A stretch of DNA of 51,137 nt from Oscillibacter sp. (GTDB taxonomy: Bacteria > Bacillota > Clostridia > Oscillospirales > Oscillospiraceae): contig JAFXQV010000011.1 in assembly GCA_017526785.1 (NCBI GenBank), positions 1 through 51,137 on the forward strand. The letters are read 5' to 3'. The position numbers and the translations under genes are program-made. The notes under the pieces are model-generated. The model did no database searches. It saw only the letters and a list, made by a program, of their open reading frames with translations, and was not told where the DNA came from. Shown here in pieces: positions 1 to 6,366 of the stretch. How positions within the stretch are numbered: the stretch's first letter is position 1; each line of letters opens with the position of its first letter.

Positions 1-100
1 GTACGGGTCACCACAAAGAGCGTTGTTCGACTTCGGAACGTGTTCCGAAAAAGGGTTCCTTACAAAGCATGTACTCCGGTCAGTCCGGATACAGATACAG
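1..100. other. Spacer upstream of 5S rRNA
   Basis: No coding frame and no recognisable 23S rRNA 3' end is visible. The stretch holds a short palindrome around CGGAACGTGTTCCG (positions 36-49). It is probably the spacer between 23S and 5S rRNA, but the 23S gene itself lies outside the window, so this is inferred from position. Confidence 0.5.
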
Positions 101-214
101 TTGGCGTTGATTGGGGTGAGGGTTCACCTGTTCCCATTCCGAACACAGTAGTTAAGCTCATCTCCGCCCACGATACTTGGCTGGCGACGGCCCGGAAAAA
201 CAGGTAATGCCAAC
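101..214 (+). rRNA. rrf: 5S ribosomal RNA
   Basis: The 5' end TTGGCGTT pairs with the 3' end AATGCCAAC, giving the terminal helix. The conserved internal block with the CCGAACACAG and GTTAAGCTC elements lies at about 128-160. The length of about 114 nt fits bacterial 5S rRNA. Three tRNA genes follow on the same strand, as is common at the end of rRNA operons in Firmicutes. Confidence 0.93.
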
Positions 215-215
215 A

Positions 216-254
216 CAGACCCCGATTGTTACCATTCGGGAGAACCGGGGTCTG
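216..254 (+). other. Hairpin between 5S rRNA and tRNA-Asn
   Basis: A 9-bp perfect stem, CAGACCCCG (216-224) with CGGGGTCTG (246-254), separates 5S rRNA from the first tRNA. No T-run follows, so it is more likely a processing or partial-pausing structure than a full terminator, because the tRNA genes behind it need to be transcribed. Confidence 0.6.
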
Positions 255-260
255 AAATAT

Positions 261-335
261 TCCTCCTTAGCTCAATGGTAGAGCACGCGGCTGTTAACCG
301 CGGGGTTGTTGGTTCGAGCCCAACAGGGGGAGCCA
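261..335 (+). tRNA. tRNA-Asn (anticodon GTT)
   Basis: Cloverleaf with acceptor stem TCCTCCT/AGGGGGA, discriminator G and an encoded CCA (333-335). The anticodon loop CTGTTAA places anticodon GTT at 293-295. The T-loop GGTTCGAGCC is standard. Confidence 0.95.
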
Positions 336-367
336 AGAAAGCCGCTACGTGGCGTGGCGGCTTTCTT
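335..367 (+). terminator. Hairpin terminator after tRNA-Asn
   Basis: An 11-bp perfect stem, AAGAAAGCCGC (335-345) with GCGGCTTTCTT (357-367), runs into T residues and sits directly behind the tRNA CCA end. It looks like an intrinsic terminator, although two more tRNA genes follow within 15-120 bp, so it must be leaky or act in processing. Confidence 0.65.
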
Positions 368-380
368 TTAGAATACCCGA

Positions 381-457
381 GGGTCTTTAGCTCAGTTGGT
401 CAGAGCAGCCGGCTCATAACCGGTCGGTCCCGGGTTCGAGTCCCTGAAGACCCACCA
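381..457 (+). tRNA. tRNA with anticodon CAT (elongator Met, or Ile2)
   Basis: Acceptor stem GGGTCTT/AAGACCC is fully paired, discriminator A, encoded CCA at 455-457. Anticodon CAT is at 415-417. The paired first acceptor base pair and the lack of the three consecutive G:C pairs of initiators rule out initiator tRNA-Met. Elongator Met and lysidine-modified Ile2 cannot be told apart with certainty by eye. Confidence 0.9.
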
Positions 458-486
458 TTTTTGTAATGTGTCGCTTGCCTCGAAAT

Positions 487-562
487 AGGGGTATAGCTCA
501 GTTGGTAGAGCAGCGGTCTCCAAAACCGCGTGCCGAGGGTTCAAGTCCTTCTGCCCCTGCCA
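487..562 (+). tRNA. tRNA-Trp (anticodon CCA), integration target
   Basis: Acceptor stem AGGGGTA/TGCCCCT, anticodon stem GCGGT/ACCGC, loop CTCCAAA with anticodon CCA at 520-522, discriminator G, encoded CCA 560-562. The T-arm and 3' half (540-562) lie inside the 29-bp direct repeat that recurs at 6341, so an integrated element uses the 3' end of this gene as its attachment site and leaves the gene intact. Confidence 0.95.
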
Positions 563-568
563 TAGAAA
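540..568 (+). other. attL, 29-bp attachment repeat in tRNA-Trp
   Basis: The 29 bases from the T-loop of tRNA-Trp to six bases beyond the CCA are repeated exactly at 6341-6369. The identity ends sharply on the 5' side (GGG before this copy, ACAA before the other). A tyrosine recombinase fragment follows immediately, as expected for integration into a tRNA 3' end. Confidence 0.9.
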
Positions 569-612
569 GCCGTGTTGTATTTGTTCAGGATACAGCGCGG
601 TTTCTTTTTTTA
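566..612 (+). terminator. Terminator after tRNA-Trp (element-borne copy)
   Basis: Imperfect stem AAAGCCGTGTTGTA (566-579) with TACAGCGCGGTTT (591-603), followed by a run of T residues. It starts inside attL. A different hairpin with the same role lies behind attR (6367-6402), so integration swapped the tRNA's terminator for the element's own. Confidence 0.75.
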
Positions 613-639
613 TCCGCGTTTTTGTACTCGAAAAGTTAG

Positions 640-676
640 AACCGGGCTATTTTTCAGAACCCTGAATAGCCCGGTT
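640..676. terminator. Terminator at the recombinase end
   Basis: Perfect 11-bp stem AACCGGGCTAT (640-650) with ATAGCCCGGTT (666-676), with T-rich sequence on both sides. It lies 28 bp past the stop of the minus-strand recombinase and probably ends that transcript. Confidence 0.7.
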
Positions 677-704
677 TCCCTTATTTTTACCCTTACCAGC
701 TTTG

Positions 705-1283
705 TTACCCTTGCAAAATGCCCGTGATGTAGCTGTCCATTCGGGCGGCGCTGTCCTGCTTCATCTGTTCCGTGACGTGTCCATAGACATCCAGCGTAAA
801 GGCGGCGGTGGCGTGACCGAGGTTTCCCTGTACCGTCTTTATGTCATCCCCGGCGCGAATAGCGGCGACGGCGTAACTGTGCCGCAAGTCGTGGAATCGG
901 GCGTCAGGCCGTCCAATCGCCGCGACCGCTTTCTTGAAATCCTTGTCGATAGTGCGGAAAGCCAAATGGCCGCCGACATCATTTGAGGATACATAGCCCG
1001 TATCATCCCACAAAGACCCCGCTTTCAGTTGCATTTCAATCTGACGCTTCCGGTGATTGCGTAACAGTTGCATAACCCACGACGCCGGAGCGATTGTCCG
1101 GCTTTTGCCGCTTTTTGTGGAGGTGAACACATATTCCCCGCTTCTGGCCTGTAGTTGTCTGTCAATTGTGATGAACCCCCGTTCAAAGTCCACTCTGTCC
1201 CACGTCAGCCCCACGATTTCACCGATACGCATTCCGGTAAACAGAGTGACCGTAAACAGGACTTCATATCGCTGGCCTTGAAT
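705..1283 (-). pseudogene. Tyrosine recombinase (integrase), N-terminally truncated
   Basis: What remains is the catalytic domain of a phage/ICE-type tyrosine recombinase. Visible are the first catalytic Arg in TGMRIGE, a Lys in STKSGKSRT, the HDLRH box, the second His in LGHA and the nucleophile Tyr in LDVYGH. Integrases of this family are usually 350-400 aa with an N-terminal SAM-like and an arm-binding domain, both missing here. The first ATG is at 1232, but the integrase-like frame reads upstream through YEVLFTVTLFTG to about 1283 and is then closed by a stop at 1302. There is no start with a Shine-Dalgarno site, and the opposite-strand primase begins exactly there. The core residues are intact, but self-mobilisation is unlikely. 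Confidence 0.85.
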
Positions 1284-1303
1284 TACTCGAAGATACGCCG
1301 TCT
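1275..1303. other. Deletion junction between recombinase and primase
   Basis: On the minus strand, integrase-like protein sequence ends near 1283. On the plus strand, primase-like sequence (EDTPSM before the first ATG) begins near 1289. Both genes therefore lost their N termini at the same point. In an intact element they would have been divergent with a regulatory region and further genes between them. The simplest reading is one deletion joining the two coding regions head to head. Confidence 0.65.
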
Positions 1304-2851
1304 ATGCACCTGTACGATGACCACTTCTATTGTTACGTCTGTAGGGCGCACGGCGATGCCGTAGACCTTGTGTCGCAGTATTGGAACATGGAACCGAAAG
1401 AGGCGGCGCAATGGCTTTTGGGAGAATCCGCGCTTCCGTCCACGCCGAAGACGCCGAAAGCCCCGCCTGATTACAGTGTTTTTGAGCGTGAGCACGTCTA
1501 TTCCAACGGGACAAAGAAAGTTATCAACCGCCTGAAAAACGGTAAAAAAAGCGCTGTTTGGTACCACCTTGACGGTGGACAGTGGAAAACAGGCCGGGGC
1601 GGTTTGCCGCCTATCCTGTACAAGTGCGGGAATCACAGTGGGGATGTTTACATTGTCGAGGGTGAGAAGGACGCGGAGAATTTCGCGGCTTTATATAACG
1701 GCCTTGCTTACGTTGTATCCGGCGCGGACGGCGCGGGCGCTGGATGGAAAGAGACGTACACGGAGCAGTTAAAATCCGCTGGCGTCAAGAATGCTATCAT
1801 ACTCTCCGATAATGACGAGGTAGGCCGCAAATACGCGAACGAGACCGCCGCCGCGCTGGCAACGTTCATGGAGAGCGTTATACTGCTTGACTTGCGGGAA
1901 GTCTGGCCTGAAATCCCGGAGCATGGGGACGTTTCAGACCTTATTTCCGAATTTGGCGCAACGTTGGCGGTTAAGATGATTGATACTCTTTACAACGACA
2001 CCCCAGCATGGACACCGCCGGAACCTGTTCCGATGGAACAACCCGCCGCGCCGCCGTTCCGCCCGTTCGAGAAAACCGCGTTAGAGATGTTGCCGGAATT
2101 TCCGGTACAGGCTTTGACGCCCGTGTTAGGAAATTTCTCACAGGAAGTGACGCAGTTTGTGGAGCAGGGCGATAACGCGCTTGTGTCCGTTCCCGCGCTG
2201 GGTGTGTGTTCCACCGCAACCGGGCGCAAGTTTCAGGTGAGCGCGAAAGACGGATGGGAAGAACCGCTTGACACATACTTGCTTACTGCGGCACTGTCCG
2301 GCGGCAGAAAGTCCACTGTGCTGGATAAATACACAATGTTTCCGCTGTCGCGGTTTCAAAAGGAATGGAACATCGAACACGCCGCCGAAGTGGACGAATG
2401 GCAGGATAAACTGGAAACAACGAAAGCGGAAATTTCTGCAAAGAGAGCGGAAATTGCAAAGTCAAAGGGTAAGATGTCGATTGACGATTTGGAGCCGTTG
2501 CGGGCGCGGGAACGGAGCCTTGAAGCAAACCCCGTGAGGCGCATGGACTTATACAAGAAGGACGTTTCCCCGGAAAAGCTGGAAGAAGAAATGGCAAAGC
2601 GCGGCGGCGAAATGGCTATTATTTCGTCTGAGGGCGGACTGTTGGAGAATCTGACGGGGACGCGATACAGCGAAAAGGCGAATCTCGACACCTTGCTTGA
2701 CGCGTATACTGACGGCGAAATCCGCACGGGACGCATTACACGGGGAGACGTTTCTTGCGACCATGCTTGTTTGAATATCAACGTAATGTGTCAGCCTATC
2801 ACCGTGCAAGAATTGACCGCTAACAAGACGTTCAATCGGCAATGTGGTTAG
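1304..2851 (+). pseudogene. CHC2 primase / DUF3987 helicase-type protein, truncated at both ends
   Basis: The start, DDHFYCYVCRAHGDAVDLV, is the second half of a CHC2 primase zinc finger. The first Cys/His pair is gone, although in-frame residues EDTPSM upstream show the domain once continued. A TOPRIM-like stretch follows at about residues 105-200 (VYIVEGEKDAENFA, IILSDNDEVG), then a DUF3987 region from about 265, with the YLLTAALSGGRKSTV motif and an ISSEGGLLENL motif. The frame stops after NKTFN followed by four unrelated residues, where family members continue for another 150-250 aa. The product would have primed or unwound element DNA. In this form it is probably non-functional. Confidence 0.8.
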
Positions 2852-2963
2852 CGATTTGACCTTGCTTTCCGGGCGTCAAGGCGGCGACTGGGTAGCCAAT
2901 CCGTCCGGGACTGCGCTGTTTGGCGCGGAAACGGTAATCAACGCGGCGGGGACGATGGAGTAA
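2835..2963 (+). pseudogene. C-terminal tail of an unknown element gene
   Basis: In another frame than the primase fragment, an open stretch of about 43 codons starts abruptly near 2835 and ends with TAA at 2961. It contains GNVVSDLTLLSGRQGGDW and ends in INAAGTME. It has no start codon of its own with a ribosome-binding site. It looks like the end of a gene whose front was removed by the deletion that cut the primase. I do not recognise the family. Confidence 0.45.
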
Positions 2964-3085
2964 GGACGCGTCACGGGGAACGGAATTTCAACTTTTCGGA
3001 GAAAGTCCGTTTCCCCTTTTTGCCGCTTTTGGATGAAAAAGCGGGTGAAAAAGCACAGAAGTGTCTTTTCTGAAAGGGTGGTAGC

Positions 3086-3427
3086 ATGGAGCGGAAAAAG
3101 ATATGTCCAGTGTATCACGGGCTGGCGGCGGTACTGGACGGCGACCCGGAAAAGTACGGTGACAGGGCTATGGATTATCACAGATTCATAGCAACGAAAT
3201 ACTGTTGTCAAGAGTGCCGGGACATTATGAGCGGACAGCAGAAGCGCATTTCCAACATGTACCGGAAGCGTGACCGCCGGGAATATCAGCGGACAGCGCT
3301 GGACGCAATCAATGCCTTGAAAGAGCGCGTCAGCCTGTTGGAGCGGGAAAACCGCGCAAGCCGTCAGTATATCGCGGAACTGGAAAAGAAGCTGTCAGCC
3401 ATAGAAAGTCCTGTACCGCGTTTTTAG
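3086..3427 (+). CDS. Small Cys-motif/coiled-coil protein of the element
   Basis: 113 aa, preceded by GAAAGGGTGGT at a good distance from ATG. The N-terminal half holds CCQEC plus an upstream Cys (ICPVYHG), a possible metal-binding cluster. The C-terminal half (about 75-108) is a charged heptad-like helix, LKERVSLLERENRASRQY, that should form a coiled coil. Its position behind the primase remnant and ahead of a non-coding palindromic tract suggests an element-specific role, but I do not recognise a family and infer no function. Confidence 0.6.
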   Translation: MERKKICPVYHGLAAVLDGDPEKYGDRAMDYHRFIATKYCCQECRDIMSGQQKRISNMYRKRDRREYQRTALDAINALKERVSLLERENRASRQYIAELEKKLSAIESPVPRF

Positions 3428-3537
3428 CGGCGGCGGGTAGAATTACCGACAGACGCGGAAACGCTGTCAGAAGCAAAGAAAACAGGCAAAATGAAAGCTG
3501 GGAGTGAATGCTTCCGGCTTTCTGCTGTCCCGCCGCC

Positions 3538-4500
3538 CTCTCATTTGAAATGAGAGCCTTTTTTATGGCCTCCAAAATCTCCGATAATTGATAGTAATCG
3601 TTCAACAGTCAGAATTTACTATCATTCTTTTTTCCGGGAAAACTTCGGAGAAACTCTTTCGGAACTTGTGCCGAAATGTCCCGCCGCCGGGTTTATGGAT
3701 TTGGAATCCGCAAACCGCGCTGGAAGGGTTGGATTTGGAATCCATACCCACAAGCGGGTATTCCGTCACTGAATCCAAAACAGGATTGAGCGGCGGCGGG
3801 TGTGTCCGAAATGGACACTCCCACAAGCTGGGGAAAGACGCTTTCAGCCTGATATGAGACAGAAAGTCAGCGGCGTGCGTGTACTCCATGAACGGCGTTT
3901 CAGTCCAAAAAATAGCTCTATTCCCCCAAAGGGTACTCCGAATCGGAGACTCCTTTTAGGGTGTCGCCGGGTTTACGCATTTGAAATGCGGAAACCTCCC
4001 TCTGACTGGCGGCATTTGAAATGCGAGCAGTGACGGTCACATTTAGGACATAAATAGGACATTTTTCCCTGAACGGACATTAGGCCAATTTTGGCCTGAA
4101 CTTTCCCAAAAATGAGAAAGTCCCGTCACTCTCCCAAAAGTCGCGTTTCACGACTTTTCGCCACTTGCGGGGAAAGGGTGTCACTTGAAGCGACACCCTC
4201 ATTTGAAATTAGGGCGTTTCCCATGACGCCACGCCCCGTATCGCGTTTCACGCTATAGGGTATCATTTGAAATGAGAGCCTTTTCCGGCGTGGTACAAAC
4301 CTGTACCCCGAAACAGGGTGGCGGTTTACCACTCAACGCCGTTTTGTCGTTGAATTTACGCATTTGAAAGAGGAAAGACGCAACGGGAATCTGATACTGT
4401 CAAGGGTATACGTTGAATCGGAGTACCCTTTTCGTCACTTGTGCCGAAAGGGTGTCACGACCCCCTAACTTGAAATTAGGCTGTACCCTGAATCGGGGTA
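3538..4500. repeat. Dense array of short palindromes, about 25 in 960 bp
   Basis: Non-coding tract made almost entirely of short inverted repeats. Examples: CTCTCATTTGAAATGAGAG (3538-3556); GGATT/AATCC at 3697-3709 and 3731-3743; GTGTCC/GGACAC 3802-3818; CTCCG/CGGAG 3936-3948; CGCATTT/AAATGCG 3976-3990; GCATTT/AAATGC 4012-4024; AGGCCAA/TTGGCCT 4082-4097; ACTTTC/GAAAGT 4100-4121; AAAAGTCG/CGACTTTT 4136-4158; AGGGTGTC/GACACCCT 4175-4199; TCATTT/AAATGA 4263-4275; TCAACG/CGTTGA 4333-4353; AAGGGTA/TACCCTT 4402-4430; CCTAA/TTAGG 4464-4480; TACCC/GGGTA 4484-4500. The core ATTTGAAAT occurs exactly five times with different, self-complementary arms. Two units carry an extra outer GGTTT/AAACC helix (3690-3716, 3970-3996). 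Arms change in compensating pairs while the centre stays, which points to selection for structure. Function unknown. Confidence 0.8.
3589..3624. repeat. Inverted repeat TGATAGTAA, copy 1
   Basis: TGATAGTAA (3589-3597) and TTACTATCA (3616-3624) form a 9-bp inverted repeat with an 18-bp spacer. A second copy with the same arms and a similar spacing lies at 5616-5650. Two copies in one small element suggest a binding site for an element-encoded protein. Confidence 0.6.
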
Positions 4501-4644
4501 GCGGTTGCCATTTTCCTTGCTTCTGACGGGCTTTCAGTCTGTCAAGGTATCCGGAGCATTCCCGGCACCATGTAAGCGTTCACGGGCTTTCTATGGGCTT
4601 TGTGGGAGTGTCCCGCCGCCGAGAAAAAGAGCCGGAATCAATTG
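4501..4644. other. Gap without a recognised gene
   Basis: Continuation of the non-coding tract behind the palindrome array. It contains one more TCCCGCCGCC block (4610-4619), also seen at 3528 and 3679 and inverted at 3429 and 3789. Open frames here run antisense to the 57-aa gene or lack ribosome-binding sites, and I see no gene. Confidence 0.5.
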
Positions 4645-4818
4645 TCAGTATTTCATTATCGCCGTGACTTTCGCGGACGGATACACCTCTTTCGCATTGC
4701 GGATAAACTCTACCATATCCTTTGGCGTCCACTGGGAATCGCTGTCACATTCCAGACGGATTTCCACGTTTTTCCGCTTCATGGAATCCGCGATTTTCGC
4801 AAACACTTTTTTGAACAT
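4645..4818 (-). CDS. Small element protein, 57 aa
   Basis: Encodes MFKKVFAKIADSMKRK... ending ...KVTAIMKY. The start is decided by AGGAGG seven bases upstream of ATG (4818) and by a promoter at 4848-4876, which together make this small gene convincing. The N terminus is basic and helical; the rest (RLECDSDSQWTPKDMVEFI) is mixed. No family is recognised. Placement next to the toxin-antitoxin pair in the same orientation suggests an element accessory or regulatory protein. Confidence 0.65.
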   Translation of the reverse strand: MFKKVFAKIADSMKRKNVEIRLECDSDSQWTPKDMVEFIRNAKEVYPSAKVTAIMKY

Positions 4819-4847
4819 GCCGTTCGCCTCCTGTTGATGTTTTGCCT

Positions 4848-4876
4848 ATTATACCACGCCGCCGCCGATAACGCAA
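4848..4876 (-). promoter_or_regulatory. Promoter of the 57-aa gene
   Basis: Read on the minus strand: TTGCGT (4876-4871), 17-bp spacer, TATAAT (4853-4848). The transcript would start about 35 nt before the ATG at 4818. Confidence 0.7.
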
Positions 4877-4935
4877 TTGTTTGTGACGCGTTCTCCGCTA
4901 CCCCGCCGCCTGTCAGCGTGAAAGACAAGGTAGCC

Positions 4936-5003
4936 TGACTTTAATGACTTAAATGACTTTATTCGACGCACACGGAATTTAGTCATTTAAGTCATTTTAG
5001 TCA
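4936..5003. repeat. 23-bp inverted repeat built of TGACTTAA-like heptads
   Basis: Left arm 4936-4958 and right arm 4981-5003 pair over 23 bases with two mismatches, including a perfect 15-bp core ATGACTTAAATGACT. Each arm is itself three direct repeats of ATGACTT/TGACTTA type. It sits between the 57-aa gene promoter and the toxin stop. It could be a terminator for converging transcripts or, given the iterated heptads, an iteron-like protein-binding site. Confidence 0.7.
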
Positions 5004-5073
5004 TGCCGTCAGACAGCGAGAAAAAGCGCCGGAATCAATCGGGCAGAGTGTCCGACGGTTCCGGCGTTATTCA

Positions 5074-5328
5074 CTAATAGCGGTTATAAATCTCTCCACG
5101 GTTCCCGGCGTCCACGACGTAGACAGTCAGTCGCCCGTTGTCCACGGAGTAAATGACCCGGTAATCGCCGACACGGAGACGGAACAGGCCTTCATTGCCC
5201 TGTAAGGGTCGTCTGTCTCCAATGTCGGGCAGTTTCCAGATAGCCGACAAAATGCGGCGCTTCTGGTTTTGCGGCTGTCTGTTGATGAATTTCAGGGCTT
5301 TGCGGTCAATCTGAATGTCATAATTCAT
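5074..5328 (-). CDS. RelE/ParE-family type II toxin
   Basis: 84 aa, the usual size for the family. The start MNYDIQIDRKALKFI and the core LPDIGDRRPLQG, GLFRLRVGDYRVIYSVD and VYVVDAGNRGEIY match the RelE/ParE fold: the basic strand with RLRVGDYRVIY and the C-terminal R..IY. RelE-type toxins cut mRNA on the ribosome; ParE-type toxins block gyrase. Sequence alone favours the RelE-like branch (YafQ/RelE pattern). Its start overlaps the antitoxin gene by 11 bp, typical for translational coupling. Confidence 0.85.
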   Translation of the reverse strand: MNYDIQIDRKALKFINRQPQNQKRRILSAIWKLPDIGDRRPLQGNEGLFRLRVGDYRVIYSVDNGRLTVYVVDAGNRGEIYNRY

Positions 5329-5539
5329 CCGGCGACACCCCGCACTCTTTCAACGCTTCCGCGAACGGCACGAAATCGCCGCGTTCCGGGTCGTTCAAAT
5401 AGTCCTGATAGAGCTTTGCACAGAAAGCGTCATCGGCGGCCTCATCCGCTGTCAGCCCTTCCAGATAGGCGATTACATAGCCCATTTTGTATTCCGGCAC
5501 CAACTCCAAAAGAGCCGTTGCGCGTTCCTTTTCACTCAT
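5318..5539 (-). CDS. Antitoxin partner of the RelE-type toxin
   Basis: 73 aa, directly upstream of and overlapping the toxin. The start at 5539 is set by GAAGGGAGATAACGCT in front of ATG; a longer reading frame exists upstream but lacks a ribosome-binding site. The product is acidic, as antitoxins are, and ends in FAEALKECGVSPDEL, resembling the toxin-wrapping tails of RelB-like antitoxins. A DNA-binding N terminus is not obvious, so assignment leans on gene order. Autoregulation could use the TGATAGTAA inverted repeat 77 bp upstream. Confidence 0.75.
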   Translation of the reverse strand: MSEKERATALLELVPEYKMGYVIAYLEGLTADEAADDAFCAKLYQDYLNDPERGDFVPFAEALKECGVSPDEL

Positions 5540-5615
5540 AGCGTTATCTCCCTTCTGTGCCGCTTTGCGCGGCCTCTGACGTGTTTCCGCCACGGGGCGG
5601 GTTCTTGCCGTTGAT

Positions 5616-5650
5616 TGATAGTAAATTCGCGTAACGCACTTTTACTATCA
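5616..5650. repeat. Inverted repeat TGATAGTAAA, copy 2, upstream of the toxin-antitoxin operon
   Basis: TGATAGTAAA (5616-5625) and TTTACTATCA (5641-5650) form a 10-bp inverted repeat with a 15-bp spacer, about 77 bp before the antitoxin start. The arms match copy 1 at 3589-3624. A plausible operator for the antitoxin complex or another element regulator. Confidence 0.6.
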
Positions 5651-5721
5651 CTTTCGCGCTAAAAACACCGTGGGGTCTCCCACGTTCTTTCAGGCCTGTT
5701 TGGTTTGCTTCTTGAAATGCG

Positions 5722-5997
5722 TCACGGCTTATCCGGCGTTCCGGGTACATGGGCGCCACCCGGCGCGGAACCGCCCTCTGACGGGCTTACAGGCGCGTTG
5801 GAGACGGTTCCCGCGCTGTCACGGTTCATGCGTTCGTCTATCGCCTGATTGATATAGGCATTGACGGACTGACCAATGGCGGCGGCGGCTGTCTGGATGG
5901 TTTCTTTTTTGCCTTTTGGCATTCGGATTTGATACATATCGTAGTTTTCCTTCATGTACTTACTGACGGCTTTTTGTTGCGCTTTGCTTGCGGGCAT
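5722..5997 (-). CDS. Ribbon-helix-helix (Arc-type) protein
   Basis: 91 aa. The segment SKAQQKAVSKYMKENYDMYQ followed by IRMPKGKKETIQ and SVNAYINQAIDERM is the pattern of small Arc-like ribbon-helix-helix proteins that are common in Firmicute mobile elements: a beta strand, then two helices that insert into DNA as a dimer. The last 25 residues are Pro/Gly/Ser-rich and probably disordered. ATG at 5997 is preferred because GAGGTG lies six bases before it; a GTG at 6006 would sit inside that ribosome-binding site. It is divergent from the small gene at 6199 and probably controls the shared intergenic region. Confidence 0.8.
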   Translation of the reverse strand: MPASKAQQKAVSKYMKENYDMYQIRMPKGKKETIQTAAAAIGQSVNAYINQAIDERMNRDSAGTVSNAPVSPSEGGSAPGGAHVPGTPDKP

Positions 5998-6092
5998 GAT
6001 GTTCACCTCACCTTCTCACTTTCTAAGGGGAGCGTGGTTGTAATAACGTCACCTCTCCCAGTATGCCCTTAATTATAGCAGATTTGTCTATG

Positions 6093-6140
6093 GAATGCAA
6101 TATACAAAATAGCTATATATCGAATGCAATATGCTATACT
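6093..6140 (+). promoter_or_regulatory. Divergent control region with repeated GAATGCAATAT
   Basis: GAATGCAATAT occurs exactly twice, at 6093-6103 and 6122-6132, 29 bp apart, i.e. nearly three helical turns. The second copy touches a -10-like TATACT (6135-6140) oriented towards the gene at 6199. Direct repeats at a promoter, next to a divergent ribbon-helix-helix gene, suggest an operator. Confidence 0.6.
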
Positions 6141-6198
6141 TTCAGACAGTGAGAGACGAACAGGGCGACGCCCGCCGGACATGAAAAGGAGACAGACC

Positions 6199-6366
6199 AT
6201 GAAAAAGTACAACGTGAAAGAAATCATGAAAGCCGCGCGGGAAATCCACAGAAGCGGCGATGTGACGATGAGTGAAGCCCTGAAAACCGCGTGGGGCGTT
6301 GCCAAAGCCAAGGTAGGCGCGTCTCCGATGGATAAGACAATTCAAGTCCTTCTGCCCCTGCCATAG
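6199..6366 (+). CDS. Small element protein, 55 aa, ending inside attR
   Basis: Starts MKKYNVKEIMKAAREIHRSG; AAAGGAG lies at ideal distance before ATG 6199. The middle, MSEALKTAWGVAKAK, is a short helical segment seen in small proteins of Firmicute phages and integrative elements. The last residues, IQVLLPLP, are read from the tRNA-derived att repeat, and the stop TAG lies at 6364, inside it. So the C terminus depends on which attachment site is joined: after excision the frame would read on in the circular form. Function unknown. Confidence 0.65.
   Translation: MKKYNVKEIMKAAREIHRSGDVTMSEALKTAWGVAKAKVGASPMDKTIQVLLPLP

Noticed and set aside
216-254. Terminator of the rRNA operon
   Set aside because: The stem is good but no T-run follows and three tRNA genes continue directly; listed as hairpin only.
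3538-4500. CRISPR array
   Set aside because: Repeats are not direct and constant with regular spacers; units are palindromes of different arm sequence and irregular spacing, and no cas gene is present.
4505-4938. Protein-coding frames on the plus strand over the 57-aa gene
   Set aside because: They lack ribosome-binding sites and run antisense to a small gene with a full promoter and AGGAGG site.
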